Shown in pieces: positions 1 to 11,075 of a stretch of DNA of 64,000 nucleotides. The notes under the pieces were generated by a model. It had not been told where the DNA came from. It did not search any database and saw nothing but the letters and a program-made list of their open reading frames with translations. Origin of the DNA: Paroedura picta. Its lineage: Eukaryota > Chordata > Lepidosauria > Squamata > Gekkonidae. The first letter of the stretch is position 1. Every line of letters starts with the position of its first letter. The stretch spans positions 66,145,434 to 66,209,433 of the forward strand of contig NC_135374.1 of assembly GCF_049243985.1 (NCBI RefSeq). Direction: 5' to 3'. The position numbers and the translations under genes are program-made.

Positions 1-624
1 GCCAGCTACTTTGTACTGTAAAACAAATCCCCATGCCAACACCTAAACCTTGGATGGGGGTGGGGATCTTCTAGATCTGAACATTAGAGATCTTGGATAC
101 AACGACCCTAAATAGGAGACTGAATGACTGCTAAGTTTTATACTGCAAACATTATACCCATCTCTGCTTAACAATCCTGAGACATATTCAAATGCAAGGT
201 ACAAATACAATTTCCCAGTACCACTTTTTTGTTTCATACAAACACTAAGCCAGCATCCAGATGAAATCTTTAGATGTTAAAATGCGGGCAAAAGGCACGA
301 CTGACAATTTGCCTTAAGAAATAAAGCCATGTGCTCTTTTATTAGTTGATTGCAAGTTACTGTTATGCAATACACTTAAGAGACATGCTATCAGATTACA
401 AACTTAAGAGCACTCCAGCCAGACACTAACTTACAGCATCTTGGTGGTGGCGCTGTCGAATTGGAATAGTAGTTTGCCGTACAGGCATTTCCTGCTGCAA
501 GAAAGCCATGAAAACTCCCAGCATTACAATTCAACTCAAATGTTTGGAAGACTTTTGCATACTGCTCTGAATTTTCTTTTATCCTTTAAGAAACTGCAAC
601 TTGAACAGCCTATGTTAAACTACT

Positions 625-807
625 TACTGCATTTGCCGGCGTATAAGACGACCCCCCTACATTTCCACTCAAAGTACAGTACTATGGGCCACTATGGGCA
701 GCTATGTCTATCCCAACTGAAGTGCACCCGGCGTATAGGACGACCCCCCCACTTGGAGGCATGTTTTTCATGGGGGAAAATAGTCTTATACACCAGCAAA
801 TACCGTA
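625..807. mobile_element. Short non-autonomous DNA transposon with about 25-bp terminal inverted repeats
   Basis: The left end TACTGCATTTGCCGGCGTAT is mirrored at the right end, whose reverse complement starts TACGGTATTTGCTGGTGTAT. A second inverted GCGTATA-GACGACCCCCC block lies inside. It has no coding capacity. The superfamily is not certain. It sits in DDX3X intron 3. Confidence 0.7.
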
Positions 808-1026
808 TTTGTCATACTTCTACAAATTGACAATAGGAAAAACACAGAATGGTCTCAGGTAACTCAAAACAAGAAGAAAAGACCTATCCTTATAAGCATT
901 AAGTAAATAATGTTTTTAAGCAATGTCTTTTCTTGAGTTTAGTTTCAAGTTTATTTCATTCAAAGGATGTCAGCCAGAACGGTTTTCCAGATAAAATCAG
1001 TTTTCTATTATCTTTTCCTCAGTGGC

Positions 1027-1640
1027 AAGTCCTAAATTATAACGTCACAATTATTATATATCATTTTTAATTTTCTTAGATGTAAACTAAACTAATGCAT
1101 TTGTGTTCATACCATACCCCTTTTTCAATGCAACAAATTTAAGTTGTATTTCTTCTATAACCTATAAACATAATCCAATTAACTATAATATTGTAATAAA
1201 AACATTCAGCATATCTCTTATCTTAAATGCAGTGAATTTACCTAAATTACAAGTAAATAATATAAATTGGCTGATGGCTCAAAACAGTATGGAGATCCTG
1301 GTCCAAAAAATACACGGTGCCAATTACTTCCCTCAAGTATCTCTAATTTATCTCTGAAGACCAAGCTCCAGGTGTTCTTAGGATTCCAAATCTTAAAGGG
1401 GCTGCTCACAGAAAACAAGAAAATTCCAGTGCTGTATTGAAGCTTCGAGGCTGTAATGTATCCAAAGAGTAAATATAAAAGCACTCTTTGCCTCAGTTTT
1501 CTTTGAATGTCCACTTTTTTGCTTTCCTTCCAATGTAACTTGTTCCAGTCCAGTATGGTATGAGCACAAATTATTTTAGTTTACATCTAACAAAATTAAA
1601 AATGATATATTAATTGTGAACTGTTTATAATTTAAGACTT
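1027..1640. repeat. Foldback element with about 80-bp inverted arms
   Basis: The arm at 1027-1110 and the reverse complement of 1557-1640 match closely along most of their length. They share blocks such as TATCATTTTTAATTTT and TTAGATGTAAACTAAA. The 450-base spacer shows no coding signal. It probably is an old DNA transposon; the target duplication is not clear. Confidence 0.65.
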
Positions 1641-3634
1641 CGTCAAGCTCATAATTATTTATGAAGCTAGGGATTCCATCCCCAAAAACACTGCCAGAGG
1701 AAAATGTGGCCCCATATTAGCTTTGATAATTGGAGATCTGCCCCCAACTGCACAACAGATTGGGACATTCAGAAGCAGCATTTTCAAACGTTGTCCCAAG
1801 CAATTATGAGACAAATGCCTCCCAGCACACTAATGAATCACAATGCCACACCACTTGTGCCATGCTTTGGAATCATCAGCAGGTGCAATGTTAGATGCTG
1901 AAGAGTTCAGTCACTCCCCTCAGAGTTAGGTGGTTTTCAAGTGCAAACAATGCTTGTTTTTTATCAAAATGTCCACATTCAACTTGAAGTTAAGTACAAC
2001 ACACACAAACAATTTAGCTTGGGCTGGTGAAGAACTTAAATGAGAACCTTCATGATTCAAACATGTCCTGGAGAGTGAAGGGTAATGCCCACATTCTTTC
2101 TTTCCTTTTTTTGGAGGGGGCAGAGGGGAAGACCCACACATGGTGAACTGATCTTCCATTCATGAAAAAAATAATTCCAGTATACACTCAGAAAATAATT
2201 AAAATTAGTAGTAGCCAGGGACTTAACTGTAGGCCAAAATGACTTCTAATTGCCCACAGATGTCTGCTATATAAGCAACAGTGTGCACATTATTCCAAGT
2301 AAATAAGTCTACTGTCCCTATATATAGCATATTATATAGCCCCAAGTAATGTATTTATTTTTTCTAAGTTCAGTGACATTATTTAATTAGCTGAACATGC
2401 AACAGTGCACTAGCATGGTGCGCAGTGGGTGCTGGGACTAGGATCTGGGAGAAACACAGCTAAGTATCTTAGCCATTCTCAGCTTTGCATACCTCACAAA
2501 GCTGTTGTCAGAACAAAAAGAACAATGTAAATGTATTTTGTTTCCAAATAAGAAGCAAAGCAGGGCGCCAGTATCTAAATCATGATTCCTCATTCAAAGA
2601 CAAAACATCTGCTTTGGAAGTTGAAGTGAAAAAAAATAAATCTCTGGATACAAAGGAAGGATTTGTGGTAATGAAACTATGAGAGTCATTTGTATATCAA
2701 ACTGGAGCTATTTGACTGCTTGCTCCTCATCCCACATATTTATTACTTTGTTCTGGCCTAAATACATTACATGGACTAAGAAGAACACCTTAAATGAAGC
2801 CCAGGATACTTTTCACCACTCTGAAGAAACCTATTAAAGGAAAGTTAGGCATACCTGATCTACAAGAAATACATTCACTGTTGAGTTCTTGTTTAGGATT
2901 AAAGCTTCAGTAACCATTTGCAGATGAAAGCAACACATTCACTTTGATGCTTTCCTTTCTGCACGAATTGCCCTTTACAGCATGCATAATTTGACAGTAT
3001 GAAAGTTGTGCTTAGTTAAGTTTGCACAGCTCGTTCAAATGAGACAGCTTAAGGTTGGGTTCTATGGAGCAGTACTGTTAGCAGACTGGAACCAGGCCTT
3101 ACATGTTGCCATTAGATCAAATACTTGTGGCTTACTACTGCACTATATTCAATGCTAGGTTAGATAATCACCGTGTGTATTCTTTCTCACTCCATGATAG
3201 ACTTAGTGGTTGACTGCAGAATACAGTCACAAACAAATAAATGATACTTATTCCAAGTATGGTTGTTTCAAAATAAAGTTTTACTGACTGATCCTTGATA
3301 AAAGTTTTTAAAAATGCCACAGCCTATTAAACTCGAAGCCTTCTTTGCTACATATCTACTTCAAACTTATTTTGAAAGAATCAGGTTCTAATATGGGTGA
3401 TTTAAAAATTCCCGTGTGTCATAGAGCTTCTTAATGTGAGAACACTTATAACACCCCAATACGTGGATGCATATAAATTGTAGCTGCAGAACTAAGCTCA
3501 TATTTGGAGAATTACCCTTATTCTGAGGAGCTCTTAAGCAGTAGCGCTCAGGTCACAATAAATCTGGTCACAAAACAAGTTCACATATAATTTTCCAGCA
3601 ATACTTCAACTGGAATAATCATGTATCAACATAC

Positions 3635-3685
3635 CCTGTTTTGAGGCTTCTCTGTTCCGCAAATGAGGAGGAATGTACCGGCCTT
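3635..3685 (-). CDS. DDX3X: DDX3X coding exon 3
   Basis: This exon has 51 bases after acceptor tttag and before donor gtatgt. It completes Lys and reads GRYIPPHLRNREASKQ plus one base. It contains the eIF4E-binding motif YIPPHLR. The REASKQ end differs slightly from mammalian REATK before the next exon, which is outside the window. Confidence 0.95.
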
Positions 3686-5975
3686 CTAAAAACAAGACAA
3701 AAATTGTCGATCTCGATAGAAATTATAAAATCAAGGTGTTATTAAACAAAATGCCTAGTCAAAAACTATAAATATCTACAGAATTCCAGAAATTCCTAAA
3801 TACGCCCTCTAGATAGACATATTATGATACACTGCAGTCTCACGTCAGCATTTATATGTAACTATAAGTCAATGACTTGAAAAATATTCATAAGGAAAAA
3901 AATATTTATTCCATTTCAGCAGCCAGTGTCCCTCAATTCTCAGAAATATCTCATTAGATACATTTCTATAAAACCTTATGTACTCTATACTGCAAGATTT
4001 GCAATCTTAGAATTATTCTGTTCAAACAATTTATTAACTTCATAATTCGTTCAGGTAAGTATAAAGAATTACAGATTCTAATCCAGTAGTACCCTAGAGA
4101 TAACAATAGTTCCAGAGTTTTCAAGAGTCTCTTGTGGGTCCCTAAGGTAACACTTGACTACAATCTTAAGTGTTCTATTGCGAGCAGGGGGAGGGAGGAG
4201 GGTCATCACTCCTCCCAATTCACCTTTTAAACTTTTAAAAATGAGAATGAAACCCCTTCCAATACCAATGACATTAAATTGGCCAAGTCTACCCTTCTAA
4301 ACATCCAGCACTCAAAAACACCATGCCGCACTTAACTGCTTATTCAACGTGCTGCTGTATATTAACTTTTAATTTAAGATTAAATCTTAAAGATACAATA
4401 ACTTAAATTTTGAATCTATATACTCACTGCTTGCTGTACCTCCTCCACTCTGCGCGTCTGAGGAATTCAAGTCTAGACCAGCAAACTATAAGCAGCAAAC
4501 AGCAGTGTTAGGTGAATGGCCTTTAAATCCTCATATAAAAATTAACATCTAAATTGGCATCCAATATTCAATCTCAAATCCGCACTTCCTAGTCCTAGAA
4601 TAAAGTTCTTTGGGTATTTTTAAACCAACAGCTTACCGAGTTTAGACCTTTTGTAAGAACTACTGGTAAAAAAAGGTTTGGTATCTCCTTGATAAAGGAG
4701 GAAGTTGCCTCGCTTCCAGAATTCAAGCTCCTCATTCACCTGGGCAACCAATTATGCAAACCCCAAAATATGCGGAGCCTCCTCTTCAGCAACATTACAT
4801 AAACTATTGGTAGAAAATTCTCTCCACACAAATTTATAGAACGTCATGGCTGACTAAAAGACGCATGTTTCCCACAACTGCAGAAAAACTATACCTAAAA
4901 TTTCACTTTTCAGAAAATTCAGGCATGGCCTTGTTCCAAACATCATCCTATGCATCTTATTCCAAGGAAAACCGCAATGGGACTAAAGTGCATTGCTCCC
5001 AGCAGAGGCTGGGGACTAAAAAATACGAGAGGGAAGCGTCACCGAGGCCTACTTCTCCCCCCCCCCCCGCGGCCGGGACTTTCTCGGGCGGCCCTAATCC
5101 GGCAGTCACGTGGTTCCTCCCTTCCGCGCCGGGCTCCGTGACCTACTTCAGCGGCCGGCAGCAGAGCGGCGTTGCTCGCGGCAACCTCCCCACCCGCCGC
5201 GCCTCATGCGGAAAAACGAGCAGCCGGCAGCAAGAGAAGGAGACCCTCCCCGACCGTGGCGGCAGGGGGAGTAGGATCCGGCCCCCGTGGATGGGCTGCG
5301 GCCGCCCTCCCCCACTGCCCTCTCGCGAGCGGCCAGACAAAGAAGTCAGGAATGCGCGCGCGCGACAGAAGGAGCGCCATGATGACTCCCGCTCCCCTCG
5401 CGCCCCCCGGCAGGCAGCGAGACTGCGCACGCGCGCCCGTCCTCCCCCCCACCGCTTCGTCACACGCACAATGGCCGCCCTTGTCCCCCACCCGCTGATG
5501 TGCCATCCGCGGCCACCAGGGGGCCCGGCACATCGAGCCCTTCTCGCAGCCGCACAAAGCCTCAGGAACGGGCCAGGCCTCGCACGGCCCGGCCTCGCTC
5601 GGCTCCCCCACCCCGCCCGTCACTCCCCCCCCCGCTCCAGCCCATCCACCCTCCCCCCCCCCCGCTCCCCTGGCGCCCGGGAAGGGCTGGAGGCCCAGCG
5701 CGCCGACGAGGCGGCCCCCGCAAAAAGGAACTGCGTCACACTCAAATGCGCCACTGTGAGGCCGCCGGAGAGGAGACGGGGAGGGCGGAGAACGCGGCCC
5801 GAACAGCGTCGCCCCCTTCCCTCCCCTCCCCTCCCACAAAGCCGGCGGCCCGAGACGACCCGCGCCGAGCGGAAGCGCGATCCCTCGGCGCCCCCCCCCG
5901 GCCTCCCCCGATCCCTCCGCGGGGCCTCACCTGCTGATCTAGACCGAGGGCATTTTCCACTGCCACATGACTCAT
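3635..5975 (-). CDS. DDX3X: DDX3X, ATP-dependent DEAD-box RNA helicase, N-terminal exons 1-3 (partial gene)
   Basis: Three minus-strand exons join in frame to the first 51 codons plus one base: 5931-5975, 4428-4485 and 3635-3685. The start MSHVAVENALGLDQQ is the characteristic DDX3X N-terminus; exon 2 reads FAGLDLNSSDAQSGGGTAS and exon 3 GRYIPPHLRNREASKQ. Known family role: cytoplasmic/nuclear shuttling helicase in translation initiation, mRNA export and innate signalling. Visible motifs are the Leu-rich export signal spanning the exon 1/2 junction and YIPPHLR, the eIF4E-binding motif. Splice sites are canonical (donors gtgagg, gtgagt, gtatgt; acceptors tatag, tttag). The helicase core is encoded left of the window; I found no further exon between 1 and 3634. 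The neighbour USP9X lies upstream on the same strand. The X-type paralogue is preferred from the sequence and the USP9X linkage. Confidence 0.97.
4428..4485 (-). CDS. DDX3X: DDX3X coding exon 2
   Basis: This exon has 58 bases after acceptor tatag and before donor gtgagt. It encodes FAGLDLNSSDAQSGGGTAS plus one base of the next Lys codon. It completes the Leu-rich export signal begun in exon 1. The intron upstream is about 1.45 kb and its first kilobase is CpG-rich. Confidence 0.95.
5931..5975 (-). CDS. DDX3X: DDX3X coding exon 1
   Basis: The ATG at 5973-5975 opens 15 codons, MSHVAVENALGLDQQ, ending at CAG before donor gtgagg. This is phase 0. An in-frame ATG upstream at 6063-6065 exists in the 5' UTR, but the family always starts at MSHVAVEN, so that start is chosen. 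Confidence 0.96.
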
Positions 5976-6095
5976 AACGAGAGGTCGTTTCGGGAGGTCC
6001 CGCTCCGCGTAGAGAAAGTCGGATTCGCCCGGTGGAGAACGAAGCCTCGACTGCCGCCGCTTCACCTTCGACTCGAATCGCTTCTCTAACTGAAA
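5976..6095 (-). promoter_or_regulatory. DDX3X: DDX3X proximal promoter and 5' UTR with TATA-like box
   Basis: On the minus strand a TATA-like TATATAAAG (6117-6125) lies about 145 bases before the start codon, so transcripts could begin near 6088-6095 and give a 5' UTR of roughly 115 bases. The start site is inferred. Known mammalian DDX3X transcripts have a longer leader, so starts further upstream in the same CpG block (to about 6.8 kb) are also possible. Confidence 0.6.
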
Positions 6096-6388
6096 CCCCC
6101 CCTGCTCGGCCCCGGCCTTTATATATTCCTCCGCCCCCTCCGAGGTGCCGTGCTGACTTCAGCGCGCAAAGCCACGCCCCCTCGCCCTCCTCTCCGTCCC
6201 CTCCCCCCACCTCTGCTTGCAGCAAAAGGGATCGCGAGGAGAACTAAGCGCTCCGCATAAAGAGGTGGGGGGAGGGCAAAGAAATCCCAAGAGTCCCGCG
6301 AGATCTAGGCAAGGCGGCAGGCTCCGCCCGGGCCAGGAGGCTCTAGCTGTTATCGCGATGGGTTCTTACACAATGTTCACAGCCTGGT

Positions 6389-6398
6389 TCTCGCGAGA
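6389..6398. promoter_or_regulatory. TCTCGCGAGA promoter palindrome
   Basis: This is an exact 10-base palindrome TCTCGCGAGA. The motif is known to be enriched in CpG-island promoters, often bidirectional ones. It lies about 415 bases upstream of the DDX3X start codon. Confidence 0.6.
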
Positions 6399-6571
6399 TC
6401 TCCCCCCCTCACTTTCGCACTACCGTTTTAGTTTGCGAAAATCCCTAAGGTCTGCCCCCCCGCCCTGTCTCGTTCTTCCCCTAAGATGTCGCGAGCTTTC
6501 AAGCCGATGAAGTCCTCGCAGTTAGGCAGGCAGGGTTTCTCTAAGTCACGTGAGCATCCCTTTTGGGTCTT

Positions 6572-6582
6572 GCCGCCATCTT
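6572..6582. promoter_or_regulatory. YY1-type site
   Basis: GCCGCCATCTT on plus is AAGATGGCGGC on minus. This core is usually placed just downstream of housekeeping start sites. It could mark an upstream DDX3X start or a plus-strand start. The sequence match is direct; its function is inferred. Confidence 0.5.
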
Positions 6583-6631
6583 AAGCCCCCTGCGGCGTCT
6601 GGAGGGGGGCCGCGTGTGCGAGGGGAGGGGG

Positions 6632-6692
6632 GCGGGTGGGTGGGTGGGTGGGTGGGCGGGAGGGAGGGAGAGAGAGAGAGAGAGAGAGAGGG
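6632..6692. repeat. Compound simple repeat (GGGT)n-(GA)n
   Basis: Tandem GGGT units run into GGGA and then GA dinucleotides, inside the CpG block upstream of DDX3X. The G-runs could form G-quadruplexes on the plus strand. Confidence 0.95.
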
Positions 6693-7104
6693 AAGGGGCG
6701 GCGGCGGCGGCGGAGGGTGAGACGGCGGGGCCGCGGCCTGTGTCCCGAGGGCTGCGGGAAGCGCCAGGGGGAGAAAGAGAGAGGGAGAAAGTGGGGTTGA
6801 GGCACGGAGCCGCGGTGCGACCCTCTTCTGGCCCGTGTGTGACCTAGGGCCCGTAGCCTGGCAACGACTTCCCCGGGCGGTCCCGGAGGAGAGAGACCAC
6901 CTCTGTCGTGTAAACACCTCACAATCAGGAGCCGCCCTGGTTCCCCGCTTGCACCCCCCGCCCCATGTTCCGGTGCCAGGAATCAGTCGCTTGCCATCCC
7001 CCGCGGACACGCCTGCCTCGAGCAGTCGGCGCTGCAAGGCGATGAGAGGTCTTTTTCTGGGGAAGTGTGGAAAACCTGCTTGCCAAGATCGCACTTCCGC
7101 CTAG

Positions 7105-7744
7105 CAGCTACGCAGTGATCTGTACCAAGCTGCTTTAGTAAGGTCTGCAGTTTTCAAAGAGGCCTGCTAGGTACAAGGGAGTCATCCGTCTTAATCGGTT
7201 GCAACCAAACTACAAACAGTCATTAATGGTATCCGCATTTCTTCCTGGTTGTGCTTATATTTTAATTTTAAGTAATTATTACACTGCCTACTTTGCATTT
7301 CAAGAACCCCTGAGCCTGCTGTGGTGTGCTTTTTTCAAACCATCAAGGTAAAAGGAAAGTGAGGATTCACTTGCTGTCGAAGGTGGGCTCTAATCCACAA
7401 TGTCTTATACTAGTATAAAATTTAGCTACTTCCCAAGTATTGTAATATGATTTTTGCCACAACACAAATGCTCTTGAATGAGCCTTACACCTTAAACTCT
7501 TAAACTAATAACGTGCAATAAAACGTAATCCATCATCAATTGTAACACTCGCAAAACAACATCCCAGTGTCGTGAAAACACCTGACTTTCCATTTTGCAT
7601 GACTTCCAAAATGACAACAGTGTGCTTGGGCTTGAGTCTCTGATAAACTTTGTTTCTATCCAAGAAGAAACTGATCTCTGGGAAAAGCAGTACCCAAAAG
7701 TTACTTTAAGTTCAGGACTATATGGTTATGAGACCCAGTATGGC
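7105..7744. other. Intergenic, nothing recognised
   Basis: AT-rich sequence beyond the CpG block with no exon, RNA gene or repeat I can name. Confidence 0.6.
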
Positions 7745-7880
7745 TTCATGGTTCAAGTCTTAGACTAGGGTTTGGAAGATCTGTGTTCCAATCCCACTCT
7801 TCCATTTAAGCTTCTTGGGTGATCTTCAGCCAGTTGCAAGCTCAGCCTCATCTAAATCACAGGGTTTTATTATGGGGACT
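7745..7880 (+). repeat. tRNA-derived SINE fragment (second reptilian family)
   Basis: It has a degraded tRNA-like head (GGTTCAAGTCTTAGACTAGG, then GTTCCAATCCCACTCTTCC) followed by the body GGTGATCTTCAGCCAG. It resembles the copy at 47672-47880. Confidence 0.55.
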
Positions 7881-8503
7881 AGAGGCAAAGCCAAGGCAAA
7901 GTACCCAGGAATACAATGAGTGCTAGAACGCACACCTGCACTGTGGCCTTTACCTGCTCACTCTTGGACTCTTGAGGCCCCATCTCCAAACCTCAAGAAA
8001 CATTCGTGACCCAAGGGTCACCAGCTTCCAGCTGCAGTCTGGAAATCTGGAATTGGACTAGAGAGATCAGTCACCAGGGGAAAAAGGCTGTTTTGGAAGG
8101 AGGCCTCTACAATGACAACTCATCTCCAGGTTCAAAACGAAAGGGCTTGCTTGGGAGGGGGGAACTCTATGGCAAAGAGGTTGAAGGATGGGAAGGGGTT
8201 AGGACTTGGGGATTTGCTGGAATTGCAGGTCATCTCCATGCAACAGAGATCAATCCCCCTGGACAAAAACCCTGGCTCTGAATCCCATGGTATTGCAGAG
8301 ATGCCAGGCTCCAAGTCGGAAACAAAGAGAAATGCTGAGTGGCAGTAATGGCTAATAACAATAATAAACATTAAATAATTCATTGCGTTTATCAGTTCAA
8401 TATCAGAGCCAATTAAAAACAATTGTATGTTACAATCAAACATGAGAACATTGGTTGGCAAATTTCTCAGTTACTGGCTCTGTTAGCTTTTCTCAACTTT
8501 TTT

Positions 8504-8780
8504 AGAAGAAGAGTTGGTTCTTATATGCCGCTTTTCCCTACCCGAAGGAGGCTCAAAGCGGCTTACAGTCGCCTTCCCATTCCTCTCCCCACTCCCCCTC
8601 CCCTGTGGGGTGGGTGAGGCTGGGAGAGCACTGATATCACTGCCCGGTCAGAACAGTTTTATCAGTACCGTGGCGAGCCCAAGGTCACCCAGCTGGCTGC
8701 ATGTGGGGGAGCACAGAATCCAACCTGGTATGCCAGATTAGAAGTCCGCACTCCTAACCACTACACCAAACTGGCTCTCT
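8504..8780 (-). repeat. tRNA-derived SINE, near full length
   Basis: On the minus strand it begins with GAGCCAGTTTGGTGTAGTGG, then the box-B-like region of a tRNA head, then the body GCCAGCTGGGTGACCTTGGG, and ends at the tail with a short AAGA-type repeat. The same family occurs at 18244-18527, 24101-24348, 52412-52519 and 63944-64000. Confidence 0.88.
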
Positions 8781-8910
8781 TGCCAGCCCCCGCCACTGAG
8801 AACCCCTTGGAAAATTCTTCAGTCGCCTCCAGAGTGGTGTACATGATCAGATAAAAACGTAAGTTAAAAACCAATCAATCTTTCAATCTTTATTTTACAG
8901 TCATTTAGAC

Positions 8911-9150
8911 CAGTGGTCCCCAACCTTTTTGAGGCTGGGGACCGGCAGGGCAACTGCCCGCCCGCACATCACACATGCGCGGCCAGCCGCACATGGTGCA
9001 TGTGCGATGCGCGGGCGCAGCCCTGATTCCCTCTCCCCCCCCGCCCCCGCAGTAAGAAGCTTCCCGGGCCACAAGCTTGCGGCCTGGGAAGTTCTTTACT
9101 GCGGGGAAGGCGGGGAGAGGGAGCCACGGCCCGCGGGTTGGGGACCACTG
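8911..9150. mobile_element. hAT non-autonomous element, copy A
   Basis: Terminal repeats are CAGTGGTCCCCAACC and GGTTGGGGACCACTG, with a perfect 8-bp target duplication ATTTAGAC at 8903-8910 and 9151-9158. The inner part holds a hairpin built on GAAGCTT/AAGCTTGCGGCC. Length is 240 bp and there is no coding potential. Confidence 0.96.
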
Positions 9151-9479
9151 ATTTAGACCAAAATTTTAGATGCATTACTATACAATAGCAGTTTATTAAA
9201 AAGGTTAAAAATGCATCAACAATAAAACGTAAAAACCTCAACCATAAAAGTCAACATTTAAAAAGCATCGGCAGACTATTTTACAAAGACAACATGAGAC
9301 ATGAAAGCAATAAAACTATTAAAACTGTTAAAATATAAAAGAAAAAAGATTAAGAGATGTACCATAAAGCTACTAACCAAAAAATATAAGTTATGTGGAC
9401 CTATCGGCAAGGTTATAATGGCTATACATCATTGACCCAATCTTTCCTAGTTCTTAGAGCTAGCTACGCAAATTTTATG

Positions 9480-9832
9480 GAATCATAGAATCATAGAATC
9501 ATAGAGTTGGAAGGGGCCATACAGGCCATCTAGTCCAACCCCCTGCTCAACGCAGGATCAGCCCAAAGCATCCTAAAGCATCCAAGAAAAGTGTGTATCC
9601 AACCTTTGCTTGAAGACTGCCAGTTAGGGAGAGCTCTCCACCTCCTTAGGCAGCCTATTCAACTGCTGAACTACTCTGACTGAAAAAATTTTTAGTTTAC
9701 AATCCACAAGTACCCCAAGGTCTCGTTCACACACAGTGTTACCTATAAGCGTATCCCCCAGCCAGTAGGTATGCTTTTCATTTTTCTGACTCAGATGCAG
9801 AACTTTACACTTATCTTTATTAATATTCTAAG
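9480..9832 (-). mobile_element. CR1 LINE 3' end, internally deleted
   Basis: The plus strand starts with repeats of AATCATAG, the reverse complement of the CR1 tail, then GAGTTGGAAGGGGCCATACA. It jumps from the end of the reverse transcriptase region to a more 5' segment near 9685, so part of the element is missing compared with the copy at 14145-15510. Confidence 0.9.
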
Positions 9833-9959
9833 CCCCTAATCCTTTCCTCCAAAAGTCTTACCAGCGCACACATTTCGGGCAGATGTAGTCCATCTTGTCT
9901 TCAGGGAGGAAGGCAATCATGTCACACTCACTGCAGATGATGGAATGAGTGTCCTGGAG

Positions 9960-10286
9960 CAGTGGTCCCCAACCTTTTTGAGGCTGGGGACCGGCAGGGC
10001 AAGTGCCCGTCCGCGCATGCCGTCCATGCATGCCGCATTTGCGCATGTGCGAAAGTGATGCGCACACGCGATTTCGGCCACGCATGTGCGCATGTGTGGC
10101 CGCGCTTGCGCGATGCGCGGGCGCAGCTCTGATTCCCTCTCCCCCCCCTGCCGCAGTAAGAAGCTTCCTGGGCCGCAAGCTTGCGGCCGGAGAAGTTTTT
10201 TACTGCGGGGGGGCGAGGAGAGGGAGCCGCGGCCCGGCGCCAAGGCCTTCGCGGCCCAGCACTGGGCCGCGGGTTGGGGACCACTG
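9960..10286. mobile_element. hAT non-autonomous element, copy B
   Basis: It has the same termini as copy A (CAGTGGTCCCCAACC ... GTTGGGGACCACTG), with a perfect target duplication TCCTGGAG at 9952-9959 and 10287-10294. It is 327 bp long. The inner hairpin near 10151-10207 is shared; the segment left of it is a TGCGC-rich stretch unlike copy C. Confidence 0.96.
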
Positions 10287-10542
10287 TCCTGGAGGTCCAT
10301 TTTGTTACTTTGCTGGTTAAAAAATTATCTGTTTCTGATAGCAATAGTTGCAGGCGATGCTTTCTCAGGCCGCGAGGACATGCTATAAGAATTGGTACTA
10401 ATGCACCTGTGCGAATATGATTATACAGCTTGCACTCAAATAAGATGTGTTCTGTGGTCTCCACTTGACCCTCCTTGCAGATACAGATCCTTGAGAAGGA
10501 GTCCATCAAATTTCCACTCAAGTATGCAGATGGTAGGGCATT

Positions 10543-10647
10543 ATAGAATCATAGAATCATAGAGTTGGAAGGGGCCATACAGGCCATCTAGTCCAACCCC
10601 CTGCGCAACGCAGGATCAGCCCAAAGCATCCAAGAAAAGTGTGTATT
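10543..10647 (-). mobile_element. CR1 LINE 3' terminal fragment
   Basis: A 105-bp CR1 end begins with AGAATCATAGAATCATAG and ends near GTGTGTAT. It is a typical 5'-truncated insertion inside the older LINE fragment. Confidence 0.9.
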
Positions 10648-11075
10648 ATGACGAAGGAGGGTAAAGGTAAAGGATCTCCTGTGCTCAGATTTACCACTTT
10701 TCTTAGATATTGCATCAGGTTGTTCCTGTTTAGAAGATCTTTCCTAAAAAGTGGGTACTGAATATTGTTGAGATTATGTTGCCTCTCTACTTCTATCACC
10801 CTTATCTTAACAAGATCTATAGCCTTGTCATAACCCATAGACAAAAACAATTGATATGAGAGACCATAGTAGCACAACATTTCTGGGAGTGCAATAAGTT
10901 AAAAATAATAAATTCTAAAACAGCATCTGCGTCCTTACAGGCTTCTGCCACAGTGCCCTCCTGTAATAATAACAGCCAGAAGCTGGTGTTACAGAGAAAG
11001 TGTTTCAGGGCATCCCCAGAAACCACCATTTCTTCTACTACCAGAGGGCTTTGGAGGGCTTTTTTACAAAACTAG

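Larger units (their letters stand above)
1..3634 (-). other. DDX3X: DDX3X intron 3, partial
   Basis: No exon matching the next DDX3X segment was found. The sequence is mostly AT-rich and apparently single-copy. Two short DNA-transposon-like elements (625-807 and 1027-1640) are listed separately. Confidence 0.7.
5040..7100. promoter_or_regulatory. CpG island over DDX3X exon 1, intron 1 and upstream flank
   Basis: About 2 kb of GC- and CpG-rich sequence contrasts with AT-rich surroundings. It contains CACGTG E-boxes near 5108 and 6547, a perfect TCTCGCGAGA palindrome at 6389-6398, a second partial copy near 6294-6304, and a YY1-type GCCGCCATCTT at 6572-6582. Long open frames on both strands here are composition artefacts. 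The block is the DDX3X promoter and may also drive a divergent plus-strand transcript. Confidence 0.85.
9840..10990 (-). mobile_element. Non-LTR retrotransposon C-terminal fragment, interrupted by two later insertions
   Basis: The minus strand encodes pieces such as GQVETTEHILFECKLYNHIR, which resemble the zinc-knuckle-like tail of vertebrate LINE reverse transcriptases. A hAT copy (9960-10286) and a CR1 3' end (10543-10647) split it. A Cys-x2-Cys pair region (ICSECD...YICPKC) lies at its left. The clade is not assigned. Confidence 0.6.

Noticed and set aside
4865-5977. 370-codon open frame on plus across the DDX3X CpG island
   Set aside because: It is antisense to DDX3X exon 1, Pro/Arg-rich, overlapped by open frames in all six readings, and has no domain. 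High GC removes stop codons, so it is a composition artefact.
5204-6225. 201- and 211-codon open frames on minus in the CpG island
   Set aside because: They run through the DDX3X exon 1 donor into the intron and are low-complexity Gly/Arg/Pro sequence.
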